From: Amylibacter sp. SFDW26
Lineage (GTDB): Bacteria > Pseudomonadota > Alphaproteobacteria > Rhodobacterales > Rhodobacteraceae
Direction of reading: 5' to 3'
Assembly (NCBI RefSeq): GCF_009184395.1
Contig: NZ_WEIC01000002.1
Coordinates: forward strand, 124,001 to 188,000
DNA length: 64,000 nt
The notes under the pieces were generated by a model. The model did no database searches, had not been told where the DNA came from, and worked only from the letters and a program-made list of their open reading frames with translations. The position numbers and the translations under genes were made by a program. Shown in pieces: positions 35,801 through 43,560 of the stretch; position 1 is the first letter of the stretch; the number at the start of each line of letters is the position of its first letter.

Positions 35801-35887
35801 AGTGATCAATCCTTGTAACAACAAACCCACCATAACCAGTATCGTGAGACGGCTTTTATTCAATCCAAATCGGGTTAGAAAATCCAT
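32846..35887 (-). CDS. RND efflux transporter permease (AcrB/MexB superfamily)
   Basis: The 1013-residue inner-membrane proton/drug antiporter has the AcrB layout of two sets of six transmembrane helices and two large periplasmic loops. The membrane element LGLLVDNGLVVVEEIQ in the first half carries the proton-relay aspartate, and the related GIIINNAIVLIDQID occurs in the second half. With MDFLTRFGLNKSRLT at the start, it resembles the short-adaptor RND group rather than heavy-metal CusA. The substrate is unknown and no outer-membrane TolC-like gene is nearby. The gene starts eight bases after the adaptor gene ends. Confidence 0.92.
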   Translation of the reverse strand: MDFLTRFGLNKSRLTILVMVGLLLQGLITYGGLPKRENPAITIRSAIVTAQFPGMSPERMEDLIVTPLERAVREIGEVEDIQTLISTGFAKLELIVYDDVPKAEIDQVFQDIRNKMSDVAGDLPEGTIGPDVNTNFGDVSIATIAVTGDGFSYRELKDSGDDLREDLYKLDGISKVTIFGEQEERIWLELDSRKLASVGVQVNQVLDDLRAQNVILPAGELNSNGTTLILEANGDLDSVEAVGEVLTKVQGLSGFVRLRDLMTVRRGYQEPHDKPVFFNGQPAVMLAVEMSDSQDVQKIGVELKDRVKAYEQTQPIGISYTFSTFQETAVTESINAALINVLQTFAVVILVMMVFLGLRVAFVIACIVPFTLMFALMGMSQMGIDLHQISIAAVIISLGLLVDNGLVVVEEIQSRIAKGVPAEEAAVGAGGQFFAPLAVASITTISAFTPMFILNGTEGEFAFSLGAVVGLMLFGSWVTAHYILPFLCVSLLKENKDAEPKGDSKLVVIYRSVISKILPFGIPIILLAYFTVFLSTNVFGWLRSEMFPLSERAEYMIYLDMPKGTAIERTEEEALAVEQWLLDKDANSEVVNTTVYVGDGGPRFYLALSPADTNPSSAFILVNTKDAAGAVVAGNRAKKYLLENHPSARFKVKRLSMGGAESGIVEIKIKGPELDKLLALAKEVEGAFSTVPGIGQNENNWGNKSLKMVIDIAQNKARELGVTSEEISDVMDTYFSGTSYSTFRDGSESIPIVLRASENFRDSLEDLANLSIPAGGQLISLDQVATFRPQLEYSQFRRENQERQIIISGKSETLDAASVVALIQPTLDGLDLSGGHELEIGGETESSAETNEKLGAGLPLGLTIMLLALMFQFNSARRVILTFMTIPLIITGAPLALYITGQPMSFFAILGLISLMGIIINNAIVLIDQIDIERKTMDLYDAIVEAAGKRVTPIILTSLTTVLGLVPMAISGGALFEPMATLMIGGLLLSSVMSLFFVPSAYYLFFRYGKSKV

Positions 35888-35895
35888 GGTGCGTC

Positions 35896-37011
35896 CTACT
35901 CAGTGTCTGGCAGTAATTTGACTTTCAAACCATCGCGCAGGAACGATACCCCTGCCGAAGCAATCCTATCACCCGCTTTAAGCCCCTCGACCACAAGCAA
36001 TGAATTTTCACGTACACCTGCAACCATCACCTCATGTGCTTTCACGGTGCTTGTTTCAGGGTCATACACATAAACACCCATAGGCGCTGGATCAGTTATG
36101 CGCTCTTTGGGTTCAATTTGACCTTCTTTGATCGCAGCGCTTAATGGTACGGTAAAGCCCGCACCCGCAGGAACGACGAACTCTATCGACACCTCAACAG
36201 CCATGCCCGCTTTGATAGATGGCTCAGTATCTGTCAACGTAACCACAACTGGGAATGATGAAACGGTATCGGCACGTGACCCCAATTCACTGACAACTGC
36301 GTCTAAGACAACAGATGGGTTATCAGCCAATCTTACCGTGGCGCGCTTGCCTACAGTCAACATGCTGACGACTTCGTAATTGACAGAAAATGAAACCTCG
36401 AAAGCATCCGTTGCATAAATTGTAGCAATCGGTGAACCCGCGCTTACCGTGGCAAAAGAATCTACATCCATTGTGTTTATGATCCCATTGAATGGTGCTT
36501 TAAGGTCTGCTTTTAAAAGATCTTCTTTTGCTGTTTCCAACTGTTTTTCAGCTTGGGTCAACTGCGCAGCAGCACGTGCCGCTTCTGTACGTGCATCATC
36601 GCGTGCAACTTTCGTAACGGATCCATTTGCCAGTAGTTTTTCCTGCCGTACCAAATCATCCGCAGCGTTTTCTGCGGTTGCTTTGGCCACATCTACAGCA
36701 GCCTGCATATTTTCCACATTCAGTTCCAAAGATGTTGGATCAAGTTCAGCAATTACATCGCCTTGTTTAACCTGTTCGCCAACCTTTAAGGACACTTCCT
36801 TTAACTTCCCCGAAACTTCAAACGATAAGGCCGAAACAGACGCTGGCTGTAGGACGGATGGAAAATGCCGCACAGTAGAGCGTTCAACATCCTCGATTAA
36901 AATCGTCTTTAACCCCCTGACAGGCGCATCTTCATTCTTAGCGCTTTGCTCTTCGTCTTTACATGCAGCAAGCGCAATGATCGTGGTTAGGAAAAGGATG
37001 AACTTGTTCAT
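35896..37011 (-). CDS. RND efflux periplasmic adaptor lipoprotein
   Basis: The 371-residue membrane-fusion protein bridges the RND pump and an outer-membrane channel. From ATG 37011 it has a lipoprotein signal with lipobox LAAC (14-17). The lipoyl-type half-motifs KVGEQVKQGDVIAELDP (about 78-95) and LKAPFNGII..TVSAGSPIATI are separated by a coiled-coil helical hairpin rich in Ala and Glu (about 100-160). The C-terminal beta-barrel ends VVEGLKAGDRIASAGVSFLRDG. It is the first gene of a two-gene operon with the pump and diverges from the potassium channel gene. Confidence 0.9.
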   Translation of the reverse strand: MNKFILFLTTIIALAACKDEEQSAKNEDAPVRGLKTILIEDVERSTVRHFPSVLQPASVSALSFEVSGKLKEVSLKVGEQVKQGDVIAELDPTSLELNVENMQAAVDVAKATAENAADDLVRQEKLLANGSVTKVARDDARTEAARAAAQLTQAEKQLETAKEDLLKADLKAPFNGIINTMDVDSFATVSAGSPIATIYATDAFEVSFSVNYEVVSMLTVGKRATVRLADNPSVVLDAVVSELGSRADTVSSFPVVVTLTDTEPSIKAGMAVEVSIEFVVPAGAGFTVPLSAAIKEGQIEPKERITDPAPMGVYVYDPETSTVKAHEVMVAGVRENSLLVVEGLKAGDRIASAGVSFLRDGLKVKLLPDTE

Positions 37012-37138
37012 GGAAGACCCCAATATATTTGGCAGCTAAAAAAACAAGCTTAGCACCAGCTTGACGATGAAGAAAACAACAATTTCAAATACGACAGTAT
37101 TAGTGCATATTCCAATTCAATAGCTATAGGGGCTAAAT

Positions 37139-37561
37139 ATGACAGTTTTATCTCAGATATTACTTGGCACAGTCATTCTTGTACTTTGCTCTCTTATTCA
37201 CAGTGTCATATTGGTTTGGTCTATAAACACGCTCAAAAGTGTTGCGAGCAAATTAGAAAGCGGAAATACAAGTTTACGTATTGTGATATTCACAACAATT
37301 GCCCTCACATTTGTCGTCTTAGCGCATACAATCCAAGTTTGGGTATGGGCGATTTCATTCATATCCTTTGGCGCATTAGAGACACTGAGCGATTCCATCT
37401 ATTTTGCGTTAATCACCTATACCACGCTTGGGTATGGCGACATTGTATTAGGCGAAGCATATAGAATTTACGGCGCTATGGCTGCTGTAACAGGATTATT
37501 GAACTTCGGGCTAAGCACCGCGTTCCTTGTTGGATTAGCATCGCGGTTTTTACCCAAATGA
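37139..37561 (+). CDS. Small potassium channel (Ion_trans_2 type)
   Basis: The 140-residue membrane protein has a selectivity-filter sequence TLGYGD at 96-101 in the pore region (ITYTTLGYGDIVLGE), which is the hallmark of K+ channels. Predicted helices lie near 5-28, 48-72 and 108-133, with the pore helix before the filter. It has no RCK, TrkA or cyclic-nucleotide domain, so any gating information must come from the membrane part. It diverges from the RND adaptor gene and is convergent with the aldehyde dehydrogenase gene, with no visible functional link. Confidence 0.85.
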   Translation: MTVLSQILLGTVILVLCSLIHSVILVWSINTLKSVASKLESGNTSLRIVIFTTIALTFVVLAHTIQVWVWAISFISFGALETLSDSIYFALITYTTLGYGDIVLGEAYRIYGAMAAVTGLLNFGLSTAFLVGLASRFLPK

Positions 37562-37624
37562 TTTCAACTCAAAAGCCGCGCCAGCTATTTTAAACATGAC
37601 AAAACTCTACGTCTTGCATGCATG

Positions 37625-39091
37625 TCACCGCATTACGAAAGGGTCTGGAATCGGGTCATCGCTTGTACGCAACCACACAGCTTTCACCTTTGTATAATCC
37701 AGTGCAGCTTGCAAACCACCTTCACGACCATGACCACTAAGGCCGTGTCCGCCAAAAGGTGCTATAGGACTAACTGCACGATAAGTATTCACCCAAACAA
37801 TGCCTGCACGGATACCGCGGATCATACGATGCGCACGCGTTAAGTCTTTGGTGAATACACCAGACGCCAATCCAAATGTAGTGTCATTTGCGATTTTTAA
37901 TGCCTCTTCTTCAGTATCAAAACCGACAACAGACAGCACTGGTCCAAAAAACTCATTCCTTAAACATGGTGCATCAGGTATATTTGAACAATCGATAATC
38001 GTTGGCGGGAAATAGATGCCTTCGCAATCAATTGCTGTTCCGCCAGTGATGACTTTTGCACCTAACTCAACAGAGTCTTCTATCAATTTAAGCGCATTCT
38101 TACGTTGGCCTTCTGTACATAATGGACCCACTTCAGTAGCCATATCATCGGGCGCACCAATAACAACAGCTTCGGCTTTTTGTTTTAATTGGCTCAGAAA
38201 TTCGTCCTTTATATTATTTGAAATAACCAGCCTAGAACCTGCCACACAGCTTTGGCCGGTTGCTGCAAAAATACCAGATATCTGAGCATTAACAGCACTT
38301 TCAATATCGGCATCGTCAAAAACGATAAAAGGTGATTTACCACCTAGCTCCAAGGATGTAGACGCAAGGTTTTCTGCCGAGTTACGCACAATATGTCGTG
38401 CCGTATCTGGCCCTCCTGTAAACGCGACATGCGCAACTTTTGGATGGCTTGTTAAAACGGAACCACATTCTGCACCAAACCCAGTAATAACATTCAATAC
38501 CCCTGTAGGAAATCCAGCTTGATCAAATATACGTGCGAATTCCAACATAGGTGAAGGTGCTTCTTCTGATGCTTTTAACACAACAGTACATCCAGCAGCC
38601 AAAGCTGGGCCAATTTTCACCGCAGATAAAAATAGTTGCGAGTTCCAAGGCACAACCGCCGCTACAACACCAACTGGTTCGCGGCGCAGCCAGACTTCCA
38701 TATCTGGTTTATCAATTGGTAAATATGCACCTTCGATCTTATCAGCCAAGCCTGCATAGTATCTGTAAAACTCTGCTACGTATGCAATTTGCGCAGACGT
38801 TTCGCGGATAATTTTACCCGTGTCACGCGTTTCTAATTCTGCAAGGCGCGGTGCATTCTCACTTATTAAATCAGCAAGACGGTATAGTAACTTACCGCGC
38901 TGCGTTGCTGTCATCGATGACCATTCAGGCGAAAAGAAAGCATGATCAGCCGCATCAACAGCCGCATTCACATCATCAACCCGCGCTTCTGGCATCATAG
39001 CCCAAGTTTGTCCTGTTGCAGGATCAATACTCGCAAACTGTGCAGCACCATCTGAAAAGGTGCCATTGATATATTGTTGGAATTTTTGCAT
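37625..39091 (-). CDS. NAD(P)-dependent aldehyde dehydrogenase
   Basis: The 488-residue enzyme oxidises an aldehyde to a carboxylate. The catalytic cysteine C282 lies in TGQSCVAGSRL, the general base E248 in SLELGGKSPF, the oxyanion-hole N150 in VVPWN, and the cofactor-binding Lys in VLKASEEAP. It belongs to the same broad group as betaine-aldehyde and semialdehyde dehydrogenases. It is the last gene of a five-gene unit behind the luciferase-like monooxygenase (9-base gap), so it probably oxidises an aldehyde or semialdehyde formed by that oxygenase system. Confidence 0.9.
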   Translation of the reverse strand: MQKFQQYINGTFSDGAAQFASIDPATGQTWAMMPEARVDDVNAAVDAADHAFFSPEWSSMTATQRGKLLYRLADLISENAPRLAELETRDTGKIIRETSAQIAYVAEFYRYYAGLADKIEGAYLPIDKPDMEVWLRREPVGVVAAVVPWNSQLFLSAVKIGPALAAGCTVVLKASEEAPSPMLEFARIFDQAGFPTGVLNVITGFGAECGSVLTSHPKVAHVAFTGGPDTARHIVRNSAENLASTSLELGGKSPFIVFDDADIESAVNAQISGIFAATGQSCVAGSRLVISNNIKDEFLSQLKQKAEAVVIGAPDDMATEVGPLCTEGQRKNALKLIEDSVELGAKVITGGTAIDCEGIYFPPTIIDCSNIPDAPCLRNEFFGPVLSVVGFDTEEEALKIANDTTFGLASGVFTKDLTRAHRMIRGIRAGIVWVNTYRAVSPIAPFGGHGLSGHGREGGLQAALDYTKVKAVWLRTSDDPIPDPFVMR

Positions 39092-39100
39092 CGTATTTCC

Positions 39101-40138
39101 CTATTCAAAGGCTGGCATAACATCACGAATAAAACGTTCGAGCGAAGCTTTTTTGCGTTCAAAACTCATTCCGCTATCGATCCAGAATGAGTACTCATCA
39201 TAGCCTAATGCCTCGTATGATTTTAGACGTTTGATTGCAGCATCAGGTGTAGCGATAACATTATCGCGCATCATTGCTTCTGGTGTATAGAATGGGTGTC
39301 CTGCAATTTCTTCATCACTCAAAGGTTTGATTAAACCCTGCGAAATAGGACGTTCATTTTTGAACCAAGCCCCAAAATAACAATAGAAGCGGTTAATTTC
39401 TTCTGATGCTAAATGGGCATCTTCGTCATCAGATGCGATATAAGTATGATTTAGCAGCATGATTTTTGGACGCGCAATATCAGGATGCTTTTCACACGCA
39501 TCATTGAACGTTTGCATCAAGCTTTCGATTTCTTCATCACCTTGCCATAACGGGGTAACCTGCACATTGCAGCCAGTAGAAACTGCAAATTCATGACTAT
39601 TAGGATCGCGCGCAGCAACCCATATAGGCGGACCATTTTTTTGTATTGGCTTCGGGGATGATGATGTTTTGGGAAAAGAGTGAAATTCACCGTCTTGTGC
39701 GTAATCACCTTTCCAAAGCGCTTTTACTGCTGGAATCAATTCACGCATGCGTTGTCCGGCTTCCCAAGCATCCATGCCTGGCTGCATTCGTTCATATTCA
39801 AAATTGTAAGCACCGCGCGCAATGCCCAAATCAAGACGCCCTTCTGTTATAATATCTGCCATCGCTGCTTCGCCAGCCATGCGTATTGGGTGCCAGAATG
39901 GAGCAATCATCGTGCCCGTTCCCAAGCGCACATTTTCAGTATGCCGAGCCACATCAATAAGATTTAAAAGCGGGTTGGGAGCAATGGTGAAATTCATACC
40001 ATGATGTTCACCTGTCCAAACCGCATGCATCCCGCCCTTATCAGCGATTTTGCAAAGCTCGATAAACTCATCATATAATTGCTTCTGATCTTGGTCAGGG
40101 GAAACTCGTTCCATATGTGCAAACAAAGAAAACTTCAT
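39101..40138 (-). CDS. LLM class flavin-dependent monooxygenase
   Basis: The 345-residue protein has the bacterial luciferase-like TIM barrel, with RLDLGIARGAYNFEYERM and PPIWVAARDPNSHEFA as the flavin-binding strands. Such enzymes use reduced FMN from a partner reductase and oxygen to insert oxygen or open a ring. The reductase is encoded three bases upstream, and a hydrolase and aldehyde dehydrogenase are in the same operon. Comparable sets are TgnAB with TgnC and TgnD in trigonelline breakdown and RutAF with RutD in pyrimidine breakdown. The substrate is inferred to be an N-heterocycle or similar nitrogen compound. Confidence 0.87.
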   Translation of the reverse strand: MKFSLFAHMERVSPDQDQKQLYDEFIELCKIADKGGMHAVWTGEHHGMNFTIAPNPLLNLIDVARHTENVRLGTGTMIAPFWHPIRMAGEAAMADIITEGRLDLGIARGAYNFEYERMQPGMDAWEAGQRMRELIPAVKALWKGDYAQDGEFHSFPKTSSSPKPIQKNGPPIWVAARDPNSHEFAVSTGCNVQVTPLWQGDEEIESLMQTFNDACEKHPDIARPKIMLLNHTYIASDDEDAHLASEEINRFYCYFGAWFKNERPISQGLIKPLSDEEIAGHPFYTPEAMMRDNVIATPDAAIKRLKSYEALGYDEYSFWIDSGMSFERKKASLERFIRDVMPAFE

Positions 40139-40141
40139 CTT

Positions 40142-41059
40142 TTAACCCTTTGAATTTACTGCGCGGACTTTCCCGCTTGTTTCATTTCCCACATAAACAC
40201 CATAGTTCCCTATGCTGTTTTCATTAGCAAAACGTTCTAACATAGACGCCACTGCTGGGTCGCTTATCTGTGAAAGTACTTGTTCTGTAAGCTTTTCAAA
40301 ACTGCCCAAATTAGGCAGTCCATCTCCTGCTTTACATAAAAAGGAAATGTTCTGCCTTTCACGTTCGGCGTCTTCAAAGATTGAATATACAAAACCAGGT
40401 TGTGCACCCAAACCAGTAGATGCGATCAAATTATTTAATGCAATAGTAGCGCCACTTTTATCAGCAGTGATTTCTGGCAAAGCTAATCCACCTTGGCCAT
40501 CATCGATTAAAAGCACTTCGTCAGCACGCTCTATAATTGCGGATACCACCAAGTTTGTAGTTTTATTTAGCGCTTCAGCAGTTGCAGATGGTGTCACGTA
40601 AGCACCGTTTGCATATCCTAAACCAGGAGCTGTAGATGCATCATAAACTTCGACTTTACCAATTAAAATAATATGGTCTCCCGCCTCTACAATCTTATGC
40701 ATGGAACAATCGAACCATGCCGAAACGCCACTTAGAATAGGTGAACCATGTGGGCCTTTTTTCCATGAAACTGCCGCAAATCGATCATCAACTTTACGCG
40801 CAAACGTATTCGAAACATCTTTTTGATCTTCAGCTAAAATATTAACAGCAAACCCTTCGGCTTGAGTTAAGGCCTCATAATTACTTGAGCTATTCGCCAA
40901 GCAAACGAGTAGCAGCGGAGGCTCTAAAGAAACGGATGTAAACGAATTGGCCGTAAACCCTAACGGATTTCCGTTTTTATCATGTGAGGTTACAACTGTA
41001 ACGCCCGTCATAAATGTACCAAATGCATCACGCAGGCCGCGTGGGTCCATATAATCCAT
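40142..41059 (-). CDS. Flavin reductase with C-terminal Nudix-like extension
   Basis: The first 165 residues form a flavin-reductase-like split barrel (GTFMTGVTVVTSHDKNG, TANSFTSVSLEPPLLLVCLA), which supplies reduced flavin to a partner oxygenase, probably the luciferase-like enzyme encoded three bases downstream. The remaining 140 residues are not usual for stand-alone reductases. They include VVSAIIERADEVLLIDDG and GGLALPEI followed by ALNNLIASTGL, which resembles a Nudix fold with the box residues REXXEE replaced (NN and AS), so hydrolase activity is unlikely. It could bind a nucleotide or the partner enzyme. The Nudix-like reading is tentative. Confidence 0.82.
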   Translation of the reverse strand: MDYMDPRGLRDAFGTFMTGVTVVTSHDKNGNPLGFTANSFTSVSLEPPLLLVCLANSSSNYEALTQAEGFAVNILAEDQKDVSNTFARKVDDRFAAVSWKKGPHGSPILSGVSAWFDCSMHKIVEAGDHIILIGKVEVYDASTAPGLGYANGAYVTPSATAEALNKTTNLVVSAIIERADEVLLIDDGQGGLALPEITADKSGATIALNNLIASTGLGAQPGFVYSIFEDAERERQNISFLCKAGDGLPNLGSFEKLTEQVLSQISDPAVASMLERFANENSIGNYGVYVGNETSGKVRAVNSKG

Positions 41060-41862
41060 TATACGTCCTTTCTCACTTCAGGTTGTTTTAACCATTCTAA
41101 CAGTATGTGGTTAACTTCGTCAGGCGCAGTCAAATTCACCATATGTCGCTGCCCTGGCAATACTCTATAATTCCCATTTTGCACGGCAGATGCCATATCA
41201 ATAGCCATTTGGGGTGTGGAATTTGGATCATCGTCACCCGTAAGAGCGAGCATAGGGCAAGCAATATCTGACAATTGGTCAACATATGCCATATCTCCAG
41301 ACGCGAACGCGCCGTATGCCGTTGCATAACCAAACAAATCCACATCACTTAACCAAACTGCAACTTTTTCACGTACAATTTCATCATCGCAAGAAAACCA
41401 ACGTTTAAGTGGCGTTTCTAAGTCGATATTGCCTTGCTTAATCTCTGCAGCGCGCGCCTTTACAGCAGCGCGAGCCTCTGTTGTGCGTCTATAAACACCG
41501 TTTAATAAAGCAACACGTCGCACAAAGTTTGGATAAGTTACAGCATAGCCACCAGCAATCATAGCGCCCATGGAATGACCCGCTAAGTTGATCCGATCAA
41601 CATTCAACCCAAGCGTAAAAGAATGAAACCAAAAAACATAGTCTTCAATACCAGCGCCTTCTGGCAAAGGATCACTTTTACCATGACCTGGCATGTCTAC
41701 GGCTATCACTCGATACGACTTAGACAGCTCCTTTATCTGCGGCTCCCATGCGCAAGATTGCATACCCACACCGTGAATTAAGATCAAAGGTTCCCCATGG
41801 CCAATATCCTGATAGGATACCTTAAGTGGGCTATTTGACAGCTGCAGGGTTTTCAACGTCAT
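41059..41862 (-). CDS. Alpha/beta fold hydrolase
   Basis: The 267-residue enzyme has the alpha/beta hydrolase triad: nucleophile S97 in LAGHSMGAM, an aspartate in ALTGDDDPNST near 205 and the histidine in LPGQRHMVNL near 240. The oxyanion-hole HGVG is at 30-33. The placement resembles RutD in pyrimidine use or TgnC in trigonelline use, where a hydrolase splits the ring-opened amide or enamine product. It overlaps the flavin reductase gene by one base and the DUF1185 gene by 32 bases. Confidence 0.87.
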   Translation of the reverse strand: MTLKTLQLSNSPLKVSYQDIGHGEPLILIHGVGMQSCAWEPQIKELSKSYRVIAVDMPGHGKSDPLPEGAGIEDYVFWFHSFTLGLNVDRINLAGHSMGAMIAGGYAVTYPNFVRRVALLNGVYRRTTEARAAVKARAAEIKQGNIDLETPLKRWFSCDDEIVREKVAVWLSDVDLFGYATAYGAFASGDMAYVDQLSDIACPMLALTGDDDPNSTPQMAIDMASAVQNGNYRVLPGQRHMVNLTAPDEVNHILLEWLKQPEVRKDV

Positions 41863-42436
41863 GTCCTAATTCTTTTAAATCTTGATATCTATCACCAATG
41901 CGGTGATGTGGACGACCACCAATAGAAGCGCCAAGCGCAATGACGATTTCATCAGCCGCAGGAGCATCGCAAATTGATGTTTGGATTGTTAAATAGTGCG
42001 AGCGGCGCCCACCATCATTTTTATCCATCAAGGGAATGAGGAGTGGTGCATTTGCTGGGCCGCGCGTGTTGCAAAATGACAGGTATGATTTAGCACCAAC
42101 AGCTTCTCGGTAATGATTACCAAAACGCAAAGTATGGATCAGCGCCGAAGCATGTTCCACCTCACCATCCAAGCCTACGATTGCAGATTTTCCATAGCCC
42201 TCAACCTTATCACCCCCACCAGCAGCATCCAAAATCATCTTGGTCAGCAATTCGCCCAAACCAGGTGCACAGTCGTTAATTGCGGGGCGTAGATCTTCGA
42301 CAAAACCCTGACCTGCCCATGGGTTTTTTATAATCGCAATTGCTGCAATCATTTTTAGCGGCGTCTCAGCAATCTTACCGCCCTCAATTAGGGTATCTTC
42401 GACATGCAATAGTGTTTTGCGAATTTCGGCTGGCAT
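41831..42436 (-). CDS. DUF1185 (AA_synth, PF06684) protein
   Basis: The 201-residue protein matches DUF1185, with RKTLLHVEDTLIEGG at the start, KNPWAGQGFVEDL, and the VGAKSYLSFCNTRGPANAP and SIGGRPHHRIGDRYQD segments. Structures of this family, one from Ruegeria pomeroyi, show a chorismate-mutase/YjgF-like trimer fold and suggest a role in amino-acid metabolism; no activity is proven. It is the first gene of the oxygenase operon, where a Rid-like enzyme (RutC) would be in the Rut operon. A perfect palindrome (42474-42485) precedes it. Confidence 0.85.
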   Translation of the reverse strand: MPAEIRKTLLHVEDTLIEGGKIAETPLKMIAAIAIIKNPWAGQGFVEDLRPAINDCAPGLGELLTKMILDAAGGGDKVEGYGKSAIVGLDGEVEHASALIHTLRFGNHYREAVGAKSYLSFCNTRGPANAPLLIPLMDKNDGGRRSHYLTIQTSICDAPAADEIVIALGASIGGRPHHRIGDRYQDLKELGHDVENPAAVK

Positions 42437-42473
42437 TTTGGGTAGCTTTCCATTTAAATTAATCTATTGTATG

Positions 42474-42485
42474 ATGGTATACCAT
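42474..42485. promoter_or_regulatory. GntR/FCD-type operator in the divergent oxygenase-operon promoter
   Basis: ATGGTATACCAT is a perfect 12-base palindrome in the 102-base region between the DUF1185 gene (minus) and the GntR gene (plus). It contains TGGT-N2-ACCA, close to the operators of FCD-type GntR regulators such as PdhR. It is 38 bases from the DUF1185 start and 54 bases from the GntR start, so a single protein could control both directions. The GntR protein at 42539 is the likely binder. Confidence 0.65.
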
Positions 42486-42538
42486 AATATTAGAGTCAAT
42501 ACCTGAATATACCTTGCTGGGCTCCAAAGCGGCTGATA

Positions 42539-43243
42539 ATGAAATTACCTATGACACCAGAACGTTCCAACCTTTCTAAGATCGAGCAACACCCCATAAC
42601 ACTTAGGGATAAGGTTCAAGAACGTATGCGCGAAGCTATAATTCAAGGTCACTTTCAACCTGGAGAACGTCTTGTCGAAAGACCCTTGTGTGAACAATTG
42701 GGTGTGAGCAGAACAGTCATCAGAGAAACTATTCGCTATTTAGAAGCTGAAGGTCTTGTCGAAATCCTTCCCAATCGTGGACCCATTGTAGCTAAAATGA
42801 ACTGGGATGACGCCAAGCAAATTTATGAAATCCGCAAACAACTCGAAACTTCTGCAGCTGTTGCTTGTGCGAAAAACCATTCGAATGAAACACAAGACAA
42901 ATTAAAATCATCATTAAACGCATTGGAGCTCGCTTTCAAAGATGGCGGCACGGCCACACTTTTCCAAGCTACAGCCCAATTCTACCAAGTGATATTTGAA
43001 GAAGCTGGGCACCATATTGCTTTAGAGATTGTTCAAAGGTTGAACGGCCGGATCAGTAGGTTGCGTGTTATGACATTGTCAACAAACGACCGTTTTCAAT
43101 CAGGGTTCGCCCATATGACAGCTATCTGTGAGGCGATTCTATCACGTGATCCAAAAGCTGCAAAACGCGCTGTTGAGACTCATATTCATGATGCCGCACA
43201 GATCGCAAAACGCTTGCTAGCAGACGAAGATATGGGTGTTTAA
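42539..43243 (+). CDS. GntR family regulator, FCD subgroup
   Basis: The 234-residue protein has an N-terminal winged helix (about 22-90, with RVQERMREAIIQGHFQPGERLVERP-like order and LGVSRTVIRETIRYLEAEGLV) and a C-terminal all-helical FCD domain (about 97-220) that binds small organic acids, often with a metal through acidic and His residues. FCD regulators normally repress catabolic genes until the substrate or an intermediate binds. It diverges from the oxygenase operon across a palindrome, making that operon its expected target. The gene for a DUF1330 protein follows after one base. Confidence 0.9.
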   Translation: MKLPMTPERSNLSKIEQHPITLRDKVQERMREAIIQGHFQPGERLVERPLCEQLGVSRTVIRETIRYLEAEGLVEILPNRGPIVAKMNWDDAKQIYEIRKQLETSAAVACAKNHSNETQDKLKSSLNALELAFKDGGTATLFQATAQFYQVIFEEAGHHIALEIVQRLNGRISRLRVMTLSTNDRFQSGFAHMTAICEAILSRDPKAAKRAVETHIHDAAQIAKRLLADEDMGV

Positions 43244-43244
43244 A

Positions 43245-43535
43245 ATGCCAAAAGGATATTGGATTGCTCACGTTACAATAACTGATGCAGGTCAGTATAA
43301 AACTTACCAAGAAATAGCGCCAAAAGCTTTCCAAAAATACGACGCAAAATTTCTTGCACGGGGCAGCGATGCGCAAACGCTAGAAGGTGATCAATGGCAG
43401 CGTCATGTTGTTATCGAATTTGATAGCATGGAGCAGGCATTAGAATGTTATAACAGCACGGAATACAAAAACGCTCGTGCCCTTCGAGACGGCACATGCA
43501 AGGCAAGTATTACGATCATAAACGGTATGGAATAG
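43245..43535 (+). CDS. DUF1330 family protein
   Basis: The 96-residue protein belongs to the DUF1330 group of the dimeric alpha-beta barrel (ferredoxin-like) superfamily, shown by PKGYWIAHVTITDAGQYKTYQ and QWQRHVVIEFDSMEQA and YNSTEYKNARALRD. Such small proteins often sit in catabolic operons, where they may be isomerases or monooxygenase-like, but no activity is proven. I use ATG 43245 because MPKGYWIAHV fits the family; a GTG nine bases upstream is possible. It begins one base after the GntR stop, so it is transcribed with that regulator. Confidence 0.8.
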   Translation: MPKGYWIAHVTITDAGQYKTYQEIAPKAFQKYDAKFLARGSDAQTLEGDQWQRHVVIEFDSMEQALECYNSTEYKNARALRDGTCKASITIINGME

Positions 43536-43560
43536 TAAGCCCATTTCAATCTAAAGGTTT

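Noticed and set aside
37625-42436. Rut pyrimidine degradation operon
   Set aside because: The luciferase-like enzyme, flavin reductase and hydrolase fit, but RutB, RutC and the RutG permease are absent and an aldehyde dehydrogenase and DUF1185 protein take their place.
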